NCBI RefSeq assembly: GCF_029543245.1
Contig: NZ_JARQWV010000013.1
Location: forward strand, 90,384 to 154,383
Direction: 5' to 3'
Source: Caulobacter endophyticus
GTDB taxonomy: Bacteria > Pseudomonadota > Alphaproteobacteria > Caulobacterales > Caulobacteraceae
DNA: 64,000 nucleotides
Part shown: positions 30,075-39,371 of the stretch, in pieces
Numbering within the stretch: the stretch's first letter is position 1
Layout of the letters: every line of letters starts with the position of its first letter
Translations under genes and position numbers: made by a program
Notes under the pieces: model-generated
The model's database searches: none
What the model was told of the DNA's origin: nothing
The model's input: the letters and a program-made list of their open reading frames with translations, nothing else

Positions 30075-31271
30075 CTAAACCACCCCTCGCGCTTTCAGCT
30101 CGGCCACCTTCTCCGCGCTCATCCCCGCCACCTGGGTCAGCACCTCTTGCGTATGCTCGCCCAGCGTCGGGCCGGGCCAGCGGACGCCGCCGGGGGTGTC
30201 GGTGAGACGGGGGAAGGCGTTCTGCATCTTCACCTGACCGAATACCGGATGGGGCACCGAGACGATCGACTCGCGGGCCTGAAACTGCGGGTCGGCCAGC
30301 ATTTCCGGGGCGCGGTAGATGCGGCCGCAGGCCAGGCCCGCTGCCTCCAGCTTCGGCAGCAGGTCGTCGATGTCCTGGTCCAGGGTCCAGGCGGCGATGC
30401 GGGCGTCGAGTTCGCCCTGGTTGACGCCCCGGGCGGCGTGGTCGCGATAGCGAGGATCCTCCGCCAGGTCCGGGCGGCCCATCAGCTCGCAGAGGCGCTT
30501 GAACAGGGTGTCCTGGTTGGCGCCGATCAGAACCAGCTCGCCGCTCCTGGTCGGATAGACGTTCGACGGGGCGATGCCGGGCAGCACCGCGCCCGAGCGC
30601 TCGCGGATGTAGCCGGTCAGGTCGTACTCGGTGACAAGGTTCTCCATCACCGTCAGCACGCTTTCATAGATCGCCGCGTCGACCACCTGGCCCTTGCCGG
30701 TGACGTGGCGGGCGTGCAGGGCCATCATCACCCCCAGCGCGGCGTTCAGGCCCGAGAGGCTGTCGCCGATCGAGATGCCGGCCCGGGCCGGATTGCGGTC
30801 GGGCTCGCCGGTGATGTGGCGCAGGCCGCCCATGGCCTCGCCGACCAGGGCGTAGCCGGCGCGCTTGGCGTAGGGGCCGGTCTGGCCGAAGCCCGAGACG
30901 CGGGCCATGACCAGGCCGGGATTGGTCTTGGCCAGGTCGTCATAGCCAAGGCCCCACTTTTCCAGCGTGCCGGGGCGGAAATTCTCGACCACCACGTCGG
31001 CCGCGGCGATCAGGTCGCGGGCGATGGCGCGGCCTTCGTCGGTGCGCAGGTCGACCGTGACCGACTTCTTGTTGCGGCCGATGACCGGCCACCAGGGCGA
31101 CAGGCCCTTGGGCTTTGAGCGGCCCCACTGGCGCATCGGATCGCCGGTTCCAGGGTCTTCCAGCTTGATGACCTCGGCGCCGAAATCGCCCAGCACCTGG
31201 CCGCAGAACGGACCGGCGATCAGCTGTCCCATCTCGATGACGCGGACGCCCGCCAACGGTCCTTGGGTCAT
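30075..31271 (-). CDS. CaiB/BaiF-type class III CoA-transferase
   Basis: Family III CoA-transferase of 398 residues that moves CoA between carboxylic acids. The N-terminus [34 protein letters not shown] is diagnostic. The catalytic Asp is expected in [15 protein letters not shown] (about residue 170). The ATG at 31271 has a ribosome site (GAGAGGAACAAA); an upstream start at 31328 is less likely. Substrate cannot be inferred, because no acyl-CoA dehydrogenase or ligase is adjacent. It is divergent from the DUF4142 lipoprotein gene. Confidence 0.9.
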   Translation of the reverse strand: MTQGPLAGVRVIEMGQLIAGPFCGQVLGDFGAEVIKLEDPGTGDPMRQWGRSKPKGLSPWWPVIGRNKKSVTVDLRTDEGRAIARDLIAAADVVVENFRPGTLEKWGLGYDDLAKTNPGLVMARVSGFGQTGPYAKRAGYALVGEAMGGLRHITGEPDRNPARAGISIGDSLSGLNAALGVMMALHARHVTGKGQVVDAAIYESVLTVMENLVTEYDLTGYIRERSGAVLPGIAPSNVYPTRSGELVLIGANQDTLFKRLCELMGRPDLAEDPRYRDHAARGVNQGELDARIAAWTLDQDIDDLLPKLEAAGLACGRIYRAPEMLADPQFQARESIVSVPHPVFGQVKMQNAFPRLTDTPGGVRWPGPTLGEHTQEVLTQVAGMSAEKVAELKARGVV

Positions 31272-31387
31272 TTTGTTCCTCTCCCCGATCACGGAACCAT
31301 CACGCGGCCGTGAGGCTTTCTTCGCCATGACGGCGGCGCGTGAAGCTGCCGCTTCTTCCTTAGAAAAACACGTAGGGAAAGAAAGCC

Positions 31388-31984
31388 ATGACCCGCAAGC
31401 TTCTCATCGTCGGCGCCGCCTTCGCCGCTCTCAGCCTGGCCGCCTGCGGCCAGAAGACCGACGAGACCAAGGGCGCTGCGACGCCGGCCGAACAGGCCGC
31501 TACCCCGGACGCCAACCCTTCGGCCACCGTCCCGACCCCGGCCGACGAAGCCGCCGCTCCGGACTTCGCCGCCAAGGCCGCGGCAAGCGACATGTTCGAG
31601 ATCGAGGCCGGCAAGGTGGCGCTCAAGCGCTCGACCAACGCCGACGTCAAGAAATTCGCCCAGGCGATGATCGACGCCCACACGGCCACCAGCCAGGGCC
31701 TGAAAGCCGCCATCGCCGCCTCGGGCGCCAGCATCACCCTGCCGACCGCCCTGCCGGAAGACCTGCAAGGCAAGCTGGACGACCTGAACAAGGCCGATGC
31801 CAAGGACTTCGACAAGAAGTACGCCGACAGCCAGGTCGACGCTCACCAGGCCGCGCTGAACCTGTTGCAGCGCTACGCCCAGGACGGCGACGTGGCCGCC
31901 ATCAAGACCTTCGCCGCCGAGACCGCTCCCAAGGTCCAGGAACACCTGAACATGGCCGAGGGCCTGAAGAACGGCATGAAGTAA
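31388..31984 (+). CDS. DUF4142 lipoprotein
   Basis: Probable envelope lipoprotein of 198 residues. The lipobox is LAAC (Cys at about residue 20), preceded by a short hydrophobic helix. An Ala/Thr/Pro-rich spacer runs to about residue 60. The DUF4142 helical domain follows (FAAKAAASDMFEIEAGKVAL, FAQAMIDAHTATSQGL, DAHQAALNLLQRYAQDGD). The fold is a ferritin-like four-helix bundle, but no metal ligands are evident. Members are often stress-induced; that is family knowledge only. An intrinsic terminator follows. Confidence 0.88.
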   Translation: MTRKLLIVGAAFAALSLAACGQKTDETKGAATPAEQAATPDANPSATVPTPADEAAAPDFAAKAAASDMFEIEAGKVALKRSTNADVKKFAQAMIDAHTATSQGLKAAIAASGASITLPTALPEDLQGKLDDLNKADAKDFDKKYADSQVDAHQAALNLLQRYAQDGDVAAIKTFAAETAPKVQEHLNMAEGLKNGMK

Positions 31985-32007
31985 GGTTCGTTGGAGCCAT
32001 GACGTGG

Positions 32008-32039
32008 AAAACCCCCGGTCGGAAGGCCGGGGGTTTTTC
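32008..32039 (+). terminator. Intrinsic terminator after the DUF4142 gene
   Basis: Stem ACCCCCGG/CCGGGGGT (32011-32018 with 32027-32034) followed by TTTTCT. It lies 24 bases after the stop codon. Confidence 0.85.
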
Positions 32040-32051
32040 TATGGACTTCAT

Positions 32052-32193
32052 GCTCCTCCCTCGCTTTAGCGGGGGAGGTGGCGCGCTGCGGATACGCAGC
32101 GTGGCGGAGGGGGCGAGGGACGGAGCGCCGTGCGCGCCGCCGCCCCCTCCACCGCTTCGCGGTCCCCCTCCCCCGTTTCACGGGGGAGGAGCT
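32052..32193. repeat. Inverted pair of CCTCCC-type palindromic repeats
   Basis: The left element (32052-32112) contains CTCCCTCGCTTTAGCGGGGGAG and GGCGGAGGGGGCG. The right element (32141-32193) is reversed: CGCCCCCTCCACC, then CTCCCCCGTTTCACGGGGGAG. It lies between two convergent genes, like the pair at 29939. Confidence 0.7.
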
Positions 32194-32198
32194 ATTCC

Positions 32199-35100
32199 CT
32201 AGTCCGCCGCCTTCACCACGTTGTCGTCGCCGTTGCGGTCGATGACGAAGTTGTACGGGTCGACGCCGGCGAAGCGCGGGGCGACCTTGGTCACGAAGGT
32301 CAGGGTCTGGGTCCCGCTGCGGATCGGGCGGCGCTCCATGGCCACGACATCCTTCTGGGCGAAGTCCTTCTTGCCCGGCTCGGCCGTGAACAGGCCCACG
32401 TCCAGCACTTCGTTGAGGGCCGCGTCCGTCTCCTTGCCGCGACCGTCTGCGTACATCTTCTTGGCTTCGACCACGAGCTTGACGTCGTAGCGGCCGTCGG
32501 CCCGCCTCTTCACGGTCGCGCTCTTGGTCTTCAGGTCATAGAGCGTGATCTTTTCGAACAAGTCCGTGACCAGGGCCTGCTTGTCGGCCGGGACTTCGGC
32601 GCGGAGGATGCGCAGGAAGTCGAGCGTGGTCGGATAGGGCGCGCCCTTGAAGCCGTGGTCGGCGATCAGCTTGCGCAGCACCCGGTTGACCGTTTCCTCG
32701 CCCACCTCGTGCTGCAGCCGGTACATGACCAGCGAGCCCTTGCGGTAGTGGATGTAGCCCTGGTTCTCGACCCGGGCCAGCGGCTGCTCCTCGAGCACGT
32801 CGCCGCCGCGCGAGCGCAGGTAGCTGTTGAGCTCGAACTTCAGGAACTTGCGGATCTGGGCCTCGCCATACTTCCGCTTCATGACCATCAGGGCCGAGTA
32901 CTGGGCGAAGGTCTCCGACAGCATGGTCGAGCCTTGCTGGTCGGCGCCCAGCACCTGGTGGGCCCACCACTGGTGGCCGATCTCGTGCGCGCCGACATAG
33001 GTGACCATGTCGATCTTCTCGGGATCGCGGTAGTCGGCGATGAAGAACATGCTCTCCGACCACGGGATTGTGCCGGCGAAGGCCTGGGCGAAATCGGCGT
33101 AGGCCGGGAATTCCTGGAAGCGCAGCTGCTTGAACTGATAGGGGCTGAACTCTTCCTGATAGTAGTCGAGCGAGGCCTTCATGCCCTCGCGCATGCGGTC
33201 GATGTTCCAGGCGTGCTGCGGGTCGTAATAGACCGCCAGGTCGATGCCCTTGTAGGTCTCGCGCGAGACCGCGTAGCGGGCCGACTGAATCGACAGGAAC
33301 GGCAGGATCGGTGCGTCGGCCACGAAGCGCACGGTGCGGCGCTCGAGGTTCCCCGATTTCCAAACCCGCTCGGACACCTTGCTGCCCGGCGCGATCGGCG
33401 TCTGGTCGGCGTCGGTGGTGACGGTGATGTCGGAGGTGACGAAGTCGGCGTCCTTGCGCAGGCCGTTGAACTGACGGCTGGCCACGTCGCCCAGCTTGGC
33501 CATCCGCAACTCGGGCGGCAGGCCGTACTTGCGGCGCTTGGCGCGGTCCTGCAGCAGGCCGTCGCGGCCCATGCCCAGGATCGGCGCGATCTCCATGTTG
33601 TTGAGGAACGTGCCGTTGGCGACCACGCGGGTCTCGTTGCCGCTGTTCTTGAAGCCCTTCTGGCTGCGCTCGGTGATGAAGCTCATCCGGCGCGTCTCGC
33701 CTGGCGCCATCGGGGTGTCGAAGGCGAAGATCCGGTAGTTGAAGCGCTCGAAGGTCTGCTTGGCCCGGGCGCCTTCGATCGACAGGGCGCGGACGGCCAG
33801 GTCGCGATCGAAGCGGACGTGGATTTCCTTCAGCGGCGCGCCGGTCTTGTTCTGGAAGACATAGGCCCCGCGGGTCTCGGCCCGCGGCTCGCCCGGGTGG
33901 AGGTCGACATCCAGCTTCATGCCGGTGATCTTGGGCTGGGGCGTGTTCTCGTAGCGCAGCAGCGTCTTTTCGAGATCGGCGGTCCAGCGCTCGTCATCGA
34001 GGTTGGTGCGGTACTCGTTCCAGACGTTGGTGTTGACGAAGATGAAGCCGCCCAGGCCCGCGAAGACCAGGAAGACGACGCCGAACACCACGCCGCTTCC
34101 GCCGCGCAGGCGGCGGGGCAGGCGGCGCAGGCGCGGCAGCAGCCGGGTCTCGGTCCCGCGACGCCACAGGGCGTAGGACAGCACCGCCAGCAGCACGGCG
34201 AAGGCGCTCCAGTAGGCGCGGAACCACCAGGCCCCGATCCAGAAGGCGCCCAGGCGGTTCATGTCGGAGAACGGGGTCCCCGGCGAGCCGCCGTAGTTGT
34301 AGAGATTGTGCTGGAAGCCGAGGTTCGAGAACGTCACCTGGGTGACGACATAGACCACCATCAGGCCCCAGCCGATGAACTTGTGCGGGCTCAGCACCTG
34401 CAGGAACACGGCCAGCACGGCCAGCAGGATCCAGTCCACGCCCTGGGGCAGCACGTACCACAGGAGGTACTTGTCGAGCTCCAGCCGGAAATAGCCGTGA
34501 CCGACCTGGCTGACCACGCCGGCGACGACGCTGACCAGCAGGGTCGACAGCAGCACCAGCGAGATGGCGGCGATCTTCGGGGCGGTGAAGGCCCAATCGC
34601 CGACTGGGGTGGAGTCGATGATCTCGTGGGTGCGGCGCTCGCGTTCGCGCCAGACCAGCTCGCCGGCGTAGTAGATGGCGATGATCATCGGGATCAGGCT
34701 GAACGAGCCGAGCAGCGGCCGCAGAAGGGCGCGGGTGACCGGATAGATCTGGCCGCCGTAGCCGTCCGCGTCGGTGGCGAACCACAGCGAGCCGGCGGCG
34801 TTGAACAGGCCCAGCGCCAGCAGCACGAAGAAGGCCGGGCTCTTGAACACCTGGCCCATGTCGAGTCGGGTGCGGGCGACGAACTGGACCCAGGCGGTGG
34901 CGGCGTCATGGCGCGGGGCGGGCAGGGGGCGCGGGGCCGGCGCGGGCGCGGCGGCTTCGGCCTTGGCGTCCTTGCGCGCGGCCTTGCGGGTCTTGCCGCC
35001 CGACAGCTCGGCCGACTGGAAGCGGAAGAGGCCGTAGGCGCCGGCCAGCAGGCCCATGGCGAGCACGATCACGAAGGCCCGGTTGAACAGCAGGGCGCCG

Positions 35101-35804
35101 GTCAGGGCCGGGGTGAGGGTGTTGCGCTCGTTGGCGGTCCAGTACTTGGTCGCCAGACTGAAGGCGCCGGTGCCCATCGGCTCCCACAGGGCCGCGGCCT
35201 GCTCGAACTCGGGCTTGTCCAGCGCGATGCCGGCCACCACCCACAGCACCAGGAAGCCGATGACGCCGACATAGGTCCACATCATCGAGCGGGTGACGGT
35301 GGCCAGGGCGAAGAACAGCGCCGAGGTCAGCAGCAGCGTCGGCAGGGCCAGCACGAAGTAGGCGTAGAAATAGGCGTTCAGCAGGTTGGGACCCAGTTTC
35401 TCCGGGTCGATCCACGGCATGACCGAGCCGATCAGCATGGCGATCGGCACGGCCAGGAACGAGATCGCGGCGGCCAGGAAGGCGCCGGCGAAGCGGCCGT
35501 ACAGATAGTCGAACTTGCGGATGCGGGTGGTGCGCAGGATCGGGCCGTAGCCGGTCTCGTCGTCACGCACGATGACGTTGGCCACGAAGGCCGTCGTCAC
35601 GAACATGTAGAAGATCGACAGGATCAGGTGGGTCTGGGCGATGGCGAACGGGGCGTTCTTGTGGATCGTGCCGCCGCCGCCGATCGAGATCTGCTCGATG
35701 GTCACCGACCCAAAGGTCAGCAGGAAGAACAGGACGGCGACCACCCAGAAGACCGGGGAACGCAGCTGGTAGCGGAGCTCGAAGCTCGCGATCTTTCCGA
35801 ACAT
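32199..35804 (-). CDS. Fusion of ABC-2-type permease and M1-family metallopeptidase
   Basis: Very large membrane protein of 1201 residues. Roughly the first 570 residues contain about 12 transmembrane helices in two ABC-2 permease-like halves, separated by an Ala/Lys/Pro linker (about 275-320). A last helix near 585-605 leads into a soluble domain of the M1 aminopeptidase type. The zinc motif HEIGH lies at 940-944 with a downstream Glu in MLSETFAQYSAL. The classical GAMEN exopeptidase motif is not visible, so strict aminopeptidase activity is doubtful. The cognate ATPase gene lies 13 bases upstream on the same strand. Probably exports and cleaves, or senses, peptides. Confidence 0.9.
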   Translation of the reverse strand: MFGKIASFELRYQLRSPVFWVVAVLFFLLTFGSVTIEQISIGGGGTIHKNAPFAIAQTHLILSIFYMFVTTAFVANVIVRDDETGYGPILRTTRIRKFDYLYGRFAGAFLAAAISFLAVPIAMLIGSVMPWIDPEKLGPNLLNAYFYAYFVLALPTLLLTSALFFALATVTRSMMWTYVGVIGFLVLWVVAGIALDKPEFEQAAALWEPMGTGAFSLATKYWTANERNTLTPALTGALLFNRAFVIVLAMGLLAGAYGLFRFQSAELSGGKTRKAARKDAKAEAAAPAPAPRPLPAPRHDAATAWVQFVARTRLDMGQVFKSPAFFVLLALGLFNAAGSLWFATDADGYGGQIYPVTRALLRPLLGSFSLIPMIIAIYYAGELVWRERERRTHEIIDSTPVGDWAFTAPKIAAISLVLLSTLLVSVVAGVVSQVGHGYFRLELDKYLLWYVLPQGVDWILLAVLAVFLQVLSPHKFIGWGLMVVYVVTQVTFSNLGFQHNLYNYGGSPGTPFSDMNRLGAFWIGAWWFRAYWSAFAVLLAVLSYALWRRGTETRLLPRLRRLPRRLRGGSGVVFGVVFLVFAGLGGFIFVNTNVWNEYRTNLDDERWTADLEKTLLRYENTPQPKITGMKLDVDLHPGEPRAETRGAYVFQNKTGAPLKEIHVRFDRDLAVRALSIEGARAKQTFERFNYRIFAFDTPMAPGETRRMSFITERSQKGFKNSGNETRVVANGTFLNNMEIAPILGMGRDGLLQDRAKRRKYGLPPELRMAKLGDVASRQFNGLRKDADFVTSDITVTTDADQTPIAPGSKVSERVWKSGNLERRTVRFVADAPILPFLSIQSARYAVSRETYKGIDLAVYYDPQHAWNIDRMREGMKASLDYYQEEFSPYQFKQLRFQEFPAYADFAQAFAGTIPWSESMFFIADYRDPEKIDMVTYVGAHEIGHQWWAHQVLGADQQGSTMLSETFAQYSALMVMKRKYGEAQIRKFLKFELNSYLRSRGGDVLEEQPLARVENQGYIHYRKGSLVMYRLQHEVGEETVNRVLRKLIADHGFKGAPYPTTLDFLRILRAEVPADKQALVTDLFEKITLYDLKTKSATVKRRADGRYDVKLVVEAKKMYADGRGKETDAALNEVLDVGLFTAEPGKKDFAQKDVVAMERRPIRSGTQTLTFVTKVAPRFAGVDPYNFVIDRNGDDNVVKAAD

Positions 35805-35817
35805 GACGCTCGCCCCC

Positions 35818-36696
35818 TTACGCCGCGCAGCGGGTGGTGGCGAGGGTCGAGAAATAGACGTCCTCAAGGCCGCCGGTGACGGGGGCGAAGCCCGCGCCGG
35901 GATCGGTGTCGGCCAGGACGTGGATGATGGTGCGGCCGCCCAGCAGTCGGGTCGAGATCACCTGGTGGGCCGCCTTGGCGTCCTCCAACTCGGCCTTGTC
36001 GATGGTCTTCTTCCAGATGCGGCCTTCGAGCTGGGCGATAAGGTCGGCCGGGGCGCCTTCGCGCACGATGCGGCCGTCGCAGATGATGGCCATGGCCGGG
36101 CAGAGGTCGGAGACGTCCTCGACGATGTGGGTCGACAGGATCACCACCACGTTCTCGCCGATCTCGGCCAGCAGGTTGAGGAAGCGGTTGCGCTCTTCGG
36201 GGTCGAGGCCGGCGGTGGGCTCGTCGACGATGATCAGGCGCGGATCGCCGATCAGGGCCTGGGCGATGCCAAAGCGCTGGCGCATGCCGCCCGAGAAGCC
36301 GGCGATGGCCTTGTTGCGGACGTTCCAAAGATTGACCTGGGCCAGCAGGCTCTCGACGGTGTCCTTGCGCTCCTTGCGGCCGGAGATGCCCTTCAGCACC
36401 GCCATGTGGTCGAGCATGTCGTAGGCGCTGACGCGCGGATAGACGCCGAAGTCCTGCGGCAGGTAGCCGAGCACGCGGCGCAGGGCTTCGGGATCCTTCA
36501 GGACATCGATGTCGCCGAAGCGGATGTGGCCCGAGGTCGGCGCCTGGAGAGTGGCGATGGTCCGCATCAGGGTGGACTTGCCGGCGCCGTTGGGGCCCAG
36601 CAGGCCGTACATCCCCCGCGGTATGGTCAGGCTGACCTCGTCCAGGGCGCGCACGCCGTTGCCATAGACGTGCGTCAGGTTTTCGATGATCAGCAT
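35818..36696 (-). CDS. ABC transporter ATP-binding protein for the permease/M1 fusion
   Basis: ATPase of 292 residues. Walker A is GPNGAGKST (34-42), the Q-loop is in YLPQDFGVYPRVSAYDMLDH, the signature is FSGGMRQRFGIAQAL, Walker B is LIIVDEPTAGLDPEER and the switch His is in STHIVED. The C-terminal extension (about 215-292) is common in ABC-2-type exporters. It is first in a two-gene operon with the permease/peptidase, 13 bases upstream. The promoter must lie in the 170-base region shared with the divergent FAH gene. Confidence 0.92.
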   Translation of the reverse strand: MLIIENLTHVYGNGVRALDEVSLTIPRGMYGLLGPNGAGKSTLMRTIATLQAPTSGHIRFGDIDVLKDPEALRRVLGYLPQDFGVYPRVSAYDMLDHMAVLKGISGRKERKDTVESLLAQVNLWNVRNKAIAGFSGGMRQRFGIAQALIGDPRLIIVDEPTAGLDPEERNRFLNLLAEIGENVVVILSTHIVEDVSDLCPAMAIICDGRIVREGAPADLIAQLEGRIWKKTIDKAELEDAKAAHQVISTRLLGGRTIIHVLADTDPGAGFAPVTGGLEDVYFSTLATTRCAA

Positions 36697-36866
36697 CGGT
36701 ACTCGCGGCCCCCGGTCTTGTTAACGCCAACAGTCCCCAACCCGACATGACAAGACGGCGAGAGCCTGGGCAAGTGAAAGAACGTTTAGGCGACCCGGTT
36801 CCCGGCCAGGGCGCCGCTTTTCCGGCGGGGTTCCGGTCGCGCGGTTTTGGGTCTAAGCAGGCGGCC

Positions 36867-37547
36867 ATGACGACCTACGCCTTTTCCCCGCCCGTCCAGC
36901 CTTCGGTTCCGGTGGAAGGATCCGAGGCGGTCTTCCCCGTTCGCCGCATCCTGTGCGTGGGCCGCAACTACGCCGCCCACCGCGCCGAGATGGGCGGCGA
37001 CGAGCGCGATCCGCCGTTCTTCTTCGCCAAGCCGGCCGACGCCATCGCGCCGCTTATGAAGGACGTGCCGTATCCTCCGCGCACGGCCGACCTGCATCAC
37101 GAGATCGAGCTGGTGGTGGCGCTGAAGTCGGGCGGCGCGAACATCGCCGTCGACGACGCCCTGGACCACGTGTTCGGCTACGCCGTGGGCGTCGACCTCA
37201 CCCGCCGCGACCTGCAGGGCGCGGCCAAGGCCAAGGGCCACCCCTGGGAAGCGGGCAAGGCCTTCGACTTCTCGGCCCCGATCTCGGCCATCCGCCCGGC
37301 GGCCGACGCGACGTTCGACGGCGCCATCTGGCTGACGGTCAACGGTGTGCAGCGCCAGACGGGCCTCGTCTCCGACATGATCTGGAACATCCCCGAGATC
37401 ATCGCCGAGGCCAGCAAGCTGTGGACCCTGGCGGCCGGCGACCTGATCTTCACCGGCACCCCCGAGGGCGTCGCCGCGGTGGTCAAGGGCGACGAGATCG
37501 CCGGCGAGGTCGACGGCGTCGGCGCCCTGGCCTTCACCCTGGTCTAG
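36867..37547 (+). CDS. Fumarylacetoacetate hydrolase-family protein (fumarylpyruvate hydrolase-like)
   Basis: FAH-family enzyme of 226 residues that cleaves or decarboxylates a 2,4-dioxo acid with Mg2+ or Mn2+. Metal ligands are visible as Glu79 and Glu81 (HHEIELVVAL) and Asp110 (AVGVDLTRRDLQ). RILCVGRNYAAHRAEMG and IFTGTPEGVA also fit. The adjoining GST resembles maleylacetoacetate/maleylpyruvate isomerase, so the pair could complete gentisate or homogentisate breakdown (fumarylpyruvate or fumarylacetoacetate hydrolysis). The ring-cleaving dioxygenase is not in this window. Start at 36867; the longer reading frame from 36747 overlaps the divergent promoter. Confidence 0.88.
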   Translation: MTTYAFSPPVQPSVPVEGSEAVFPVRRILCVGRNYAAHRAEMGGDERDPPFFFAKPADAIAPLMKDVPYPPRTADLHHEIELVVALKSGGANIAVDDALDHVFGYAVGVDLTRRDLQGAAKAKGHPWEAGKAFDFSAPISAIRPAADATFDGAIWLTVNGVQRQTGLVSDMIWNIPEIIAEASKLWTLAAGDLIFTGTPEGVAAVVKGDEIAGEVDGVGALAFTLV

Positions 37548-37562
37548 AGGGAGCGCGCGGCC

Positions 37563-38207
37563 GTGACCCTGACGCTGTTCGGCTACTGGCGGGCGGCCGC
37601 GCCCTATCGCGTCCGCATCGGCCTCGCCCTCAAGGGCCTGGCCTACGACCAGGCGCCGGTGAACCTGCTCAAGGGCGAGCAGCGCCAGGCGGCGTATCGC
37701 GACCTGAACCCGCAGGGCCTGACCCCGGCCCTGGCGATCGGCGACGGCGTGGTGCTGACCCAGAGCCTGGCCATACTGGAATGGCTGGACGAGACCTTTC
37801 CAGAGCCCGCCCTGCTGCCGGCCGATCCACTGGGCCGCGCCCGCGTGCGTTCCATGGCCCAGGTCGTGGCCTGCGACATCCATCCGCTGAACAACGTGCG
37901 GGTCACCGGCGAGCTGGCCGCGCGAGGCCAGGACGAGGCCGCCCGCAAGGCGTGGATGGCCCGCTGGCTGGCCGAGGGCTTCACCGCCCTGGAAGCCGCC
38001 GTCGCCGCCCATGGCGGGACCTATGCCTATGGCGACACGCCGACCCTGGCCGATGTCTGCATCGTGCCGCAGGTCTATGGCGCGCGCCGGTTCAACATCG
38101 ACCTTTCACCCTATCCGACCCTGGTGGCGGCCGCCGACCGCGCCGCCGACCATCCCGCTTTCGCCGCTGCTCACCCCAGCCTCCAGCCGGACGCCGCCGA
38201 TGCTTGA
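37563..38207 (+). CDS. maiA: Maleylacetoacetate isomerase-like glutathione S-transferase (zeta class)
   Basis: Zeta-class GST of 214 residues, GTG start, 15 bases after the FAH gene. The thioredoxin-like domain ends with GLTPALAIGDGVVLTQSLAILEWLDETFPEP, and the helical domain carries ADVCIVPQVYGARRFN. Zeta GSTs normally have a Ser-rich active-site loop (SSxxSxRVRI). Here the loop reads RAAAPYRVRIGL, so the usual serines are Ala/Pro. Isomerase activity may therefore be altered or use another residue. The end overlaps the carbonic anhydrase start (ATGCTTGA). Confidence 0.82.
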   Translation: MTLTLFGYWRAAAPYRVRIGLALKGLAYDQAPVNLLKGEQRQAAYRDLNPQGLTPALAIGDGVVLTQSLAILEWLDETFPEPALLPADPLGRARVRSMAQVVACDIHPLNNVRVTGELAARGQDEAARKAWMARWLAEGFTALEAAVAAHGGTYAYGDTPTLADVCIVPQVYGARRFNIDLSPYPTLVAAADRAADHPAFAAAHPSLQPDAADA

Positions 38208-38826
38208 AGATCTGAAAACCAACAACGCCAACTGGTCGAAGCGCAAGACGCAGGTCGACGCCGACTTCTTCAAGCGCCTGGAGAACCAGCAGAGCCCCGA
38301 GTACCTGTGGATCGGCTGCAGCGACAGCCGCGTGCCGGCCAACGAGATCGTGGGCCTCGATCCAGGCGAGCTGTTCGTGCACCGCAACGTCGCCAACCTG
38401 GCCCCGCCGCAGGACGCCAACTACCTGTCCGTGCTGCAGTTCGCGGTCGACGTGCTGAAGGTCAAGCACATCATGGTCGTGGGCCACTACGGCTGCGGCG
38501 GCGTGGCGGCGGCCATCGACGGCAAGCGCCGGGGCCTCGTGGACCACTGGCTGCACCCGATCCGCGAGGTCCACGCCGAGCACCGCTGCGAGCTGGACGC
38601 CATCCCCGAAGAGCGCGACCGTCTCAATCGCCTGTGCGAGCTGAACGTTATCCGCCAGGTGCGCAACGTCGCCTCGGACGTCTTCGTGCAGGACGCCTGG
38701 GCCCGCGGCCAGAGCCTGGCCGTGCACGGCTGGGTCTATTCCCTGGCCAACGGCCTGGTCACCGACCTGAACGTCGGCATCGAGAGCATCGAGGACTATC
38801 AGCGGGTTCTGGAAGGCAAGGCCTAG
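38200..38826 (+). CDS. can: Beta-class carbonic anhydrase, cytoplasmic
   Basis: Zinc enzyme of 208 residues that interconverts CO2 and bicarbonate. Zinc ligands Cys40, Asp42 and Arg44 (GCSDSRVPANE), His96 and Cys99 (GHYGCGGV) follow the beta-class pattern. It lacks a signal peptide, and LWIGCSDSRVPANEIVGLDPGELFVHRN is close to E. coli Can. The ATG at 38200 overlaps the maiA stop by 8 bases, so it is co-translated with the FAH-maiA unit. Bicarbonate supply for carboxylases is its likely job. Confidence 0.93.
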   Translation: MLEDLKTNNANWSKRKTQVDADFFKRLENQQSPEYLWIGCSDSRVPANEIVGLDPGELFVHRNVANLAPPQDANYLSVLQFAVDVLKVKHIMVVGHYGCGGVAAAIDGKRRGLVDHWLHPIREVHAEHRCELDAIPEERDRLNRLCELNVIRQVRNVASDVFVQDAWARGQSLAVHGWVYSLANGLVTDLNVGIESIEDYQRVLEGKA

Positions 38827-38831
38827 CCGAG

Positions 38832-39293
38832 ATGGCGTGCGCCGACGACGCGATCGGAGCGTCCGGCCCGCTGGGTCTGGATGATCTGCTTTCGGCGCGC
38901 GCCTTGCTCGCGCCGGAGGTCTTCGACGCGCCGGTCCCAGTGCTGGGCGCGCTGCTGGCCGATGGCTGGGCCAGCTTCCGGTTCGGTTTGACGGCCCACG
39001 GGGACCGTCGCGAGGTGCTGACGGCGGAAGGATGGCGTGTCGGCGAGGACGAGGCGCGCCTGCGGATCCGCGACCAGCACCCGCAGGCCGCTATCCTTCG
39101 CCTGGCGCTCGTCGAGGGCGCGGCCGAGATGGCGGCGAACATCCGCTCGCCGGGGTTTGGCCTGTCGCCGGTCGCCGACCTGCTGACGCTGGCGTTCGAA
39201 ACGGAGGCCGGCATGATCCGCTTCGAGGCCAGACCGGACGTCTATGCCTTGCCGAGCCTCTGGCGAGCCCCCGCGCGGCGAGAACAAATCTAG
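38832..39293 (+). CDS. Hypothetical protein, 153 aa
   Basis: Unrecognised soluble protein that starts 5 bases after the carbonic anhydrase stop on the same strand, so likely in the same operon. Its composition is ordinary and its codon use matches its neighbours. It alternates helices with short strands (WASFRFGLTAHGDRREVLTAEGWRVGEDEARLRI) and ends PSLWRAPARREQI. It has no signal peptide or membrane helix. The long same-frame reading upstream that crosses the carbonic anhydrase gene is a shadow. No function can be suggested. Confidence 0.55.
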   Translation: MACADDAIGASGPLGLDDLLSARALLAPEVFDAPVPVLGALLADGWASFRFGLTAHGDRREVLTAEGWRVGEDEARLRIRDQHPQAAILRLALVEGAAEMAANIRSPGFGLSPVADLLTLAFETEAGMIRFEARPDVYALPSLWRAPARREQI

Positions 39294-39371
39294 CCGCGCC
39301 CGATCGTCGCAGTTGGCGGATCGCCGTTCGATGCTTACTTGTTCGTCACCATCCCCTGCCACGGTGGTTGC

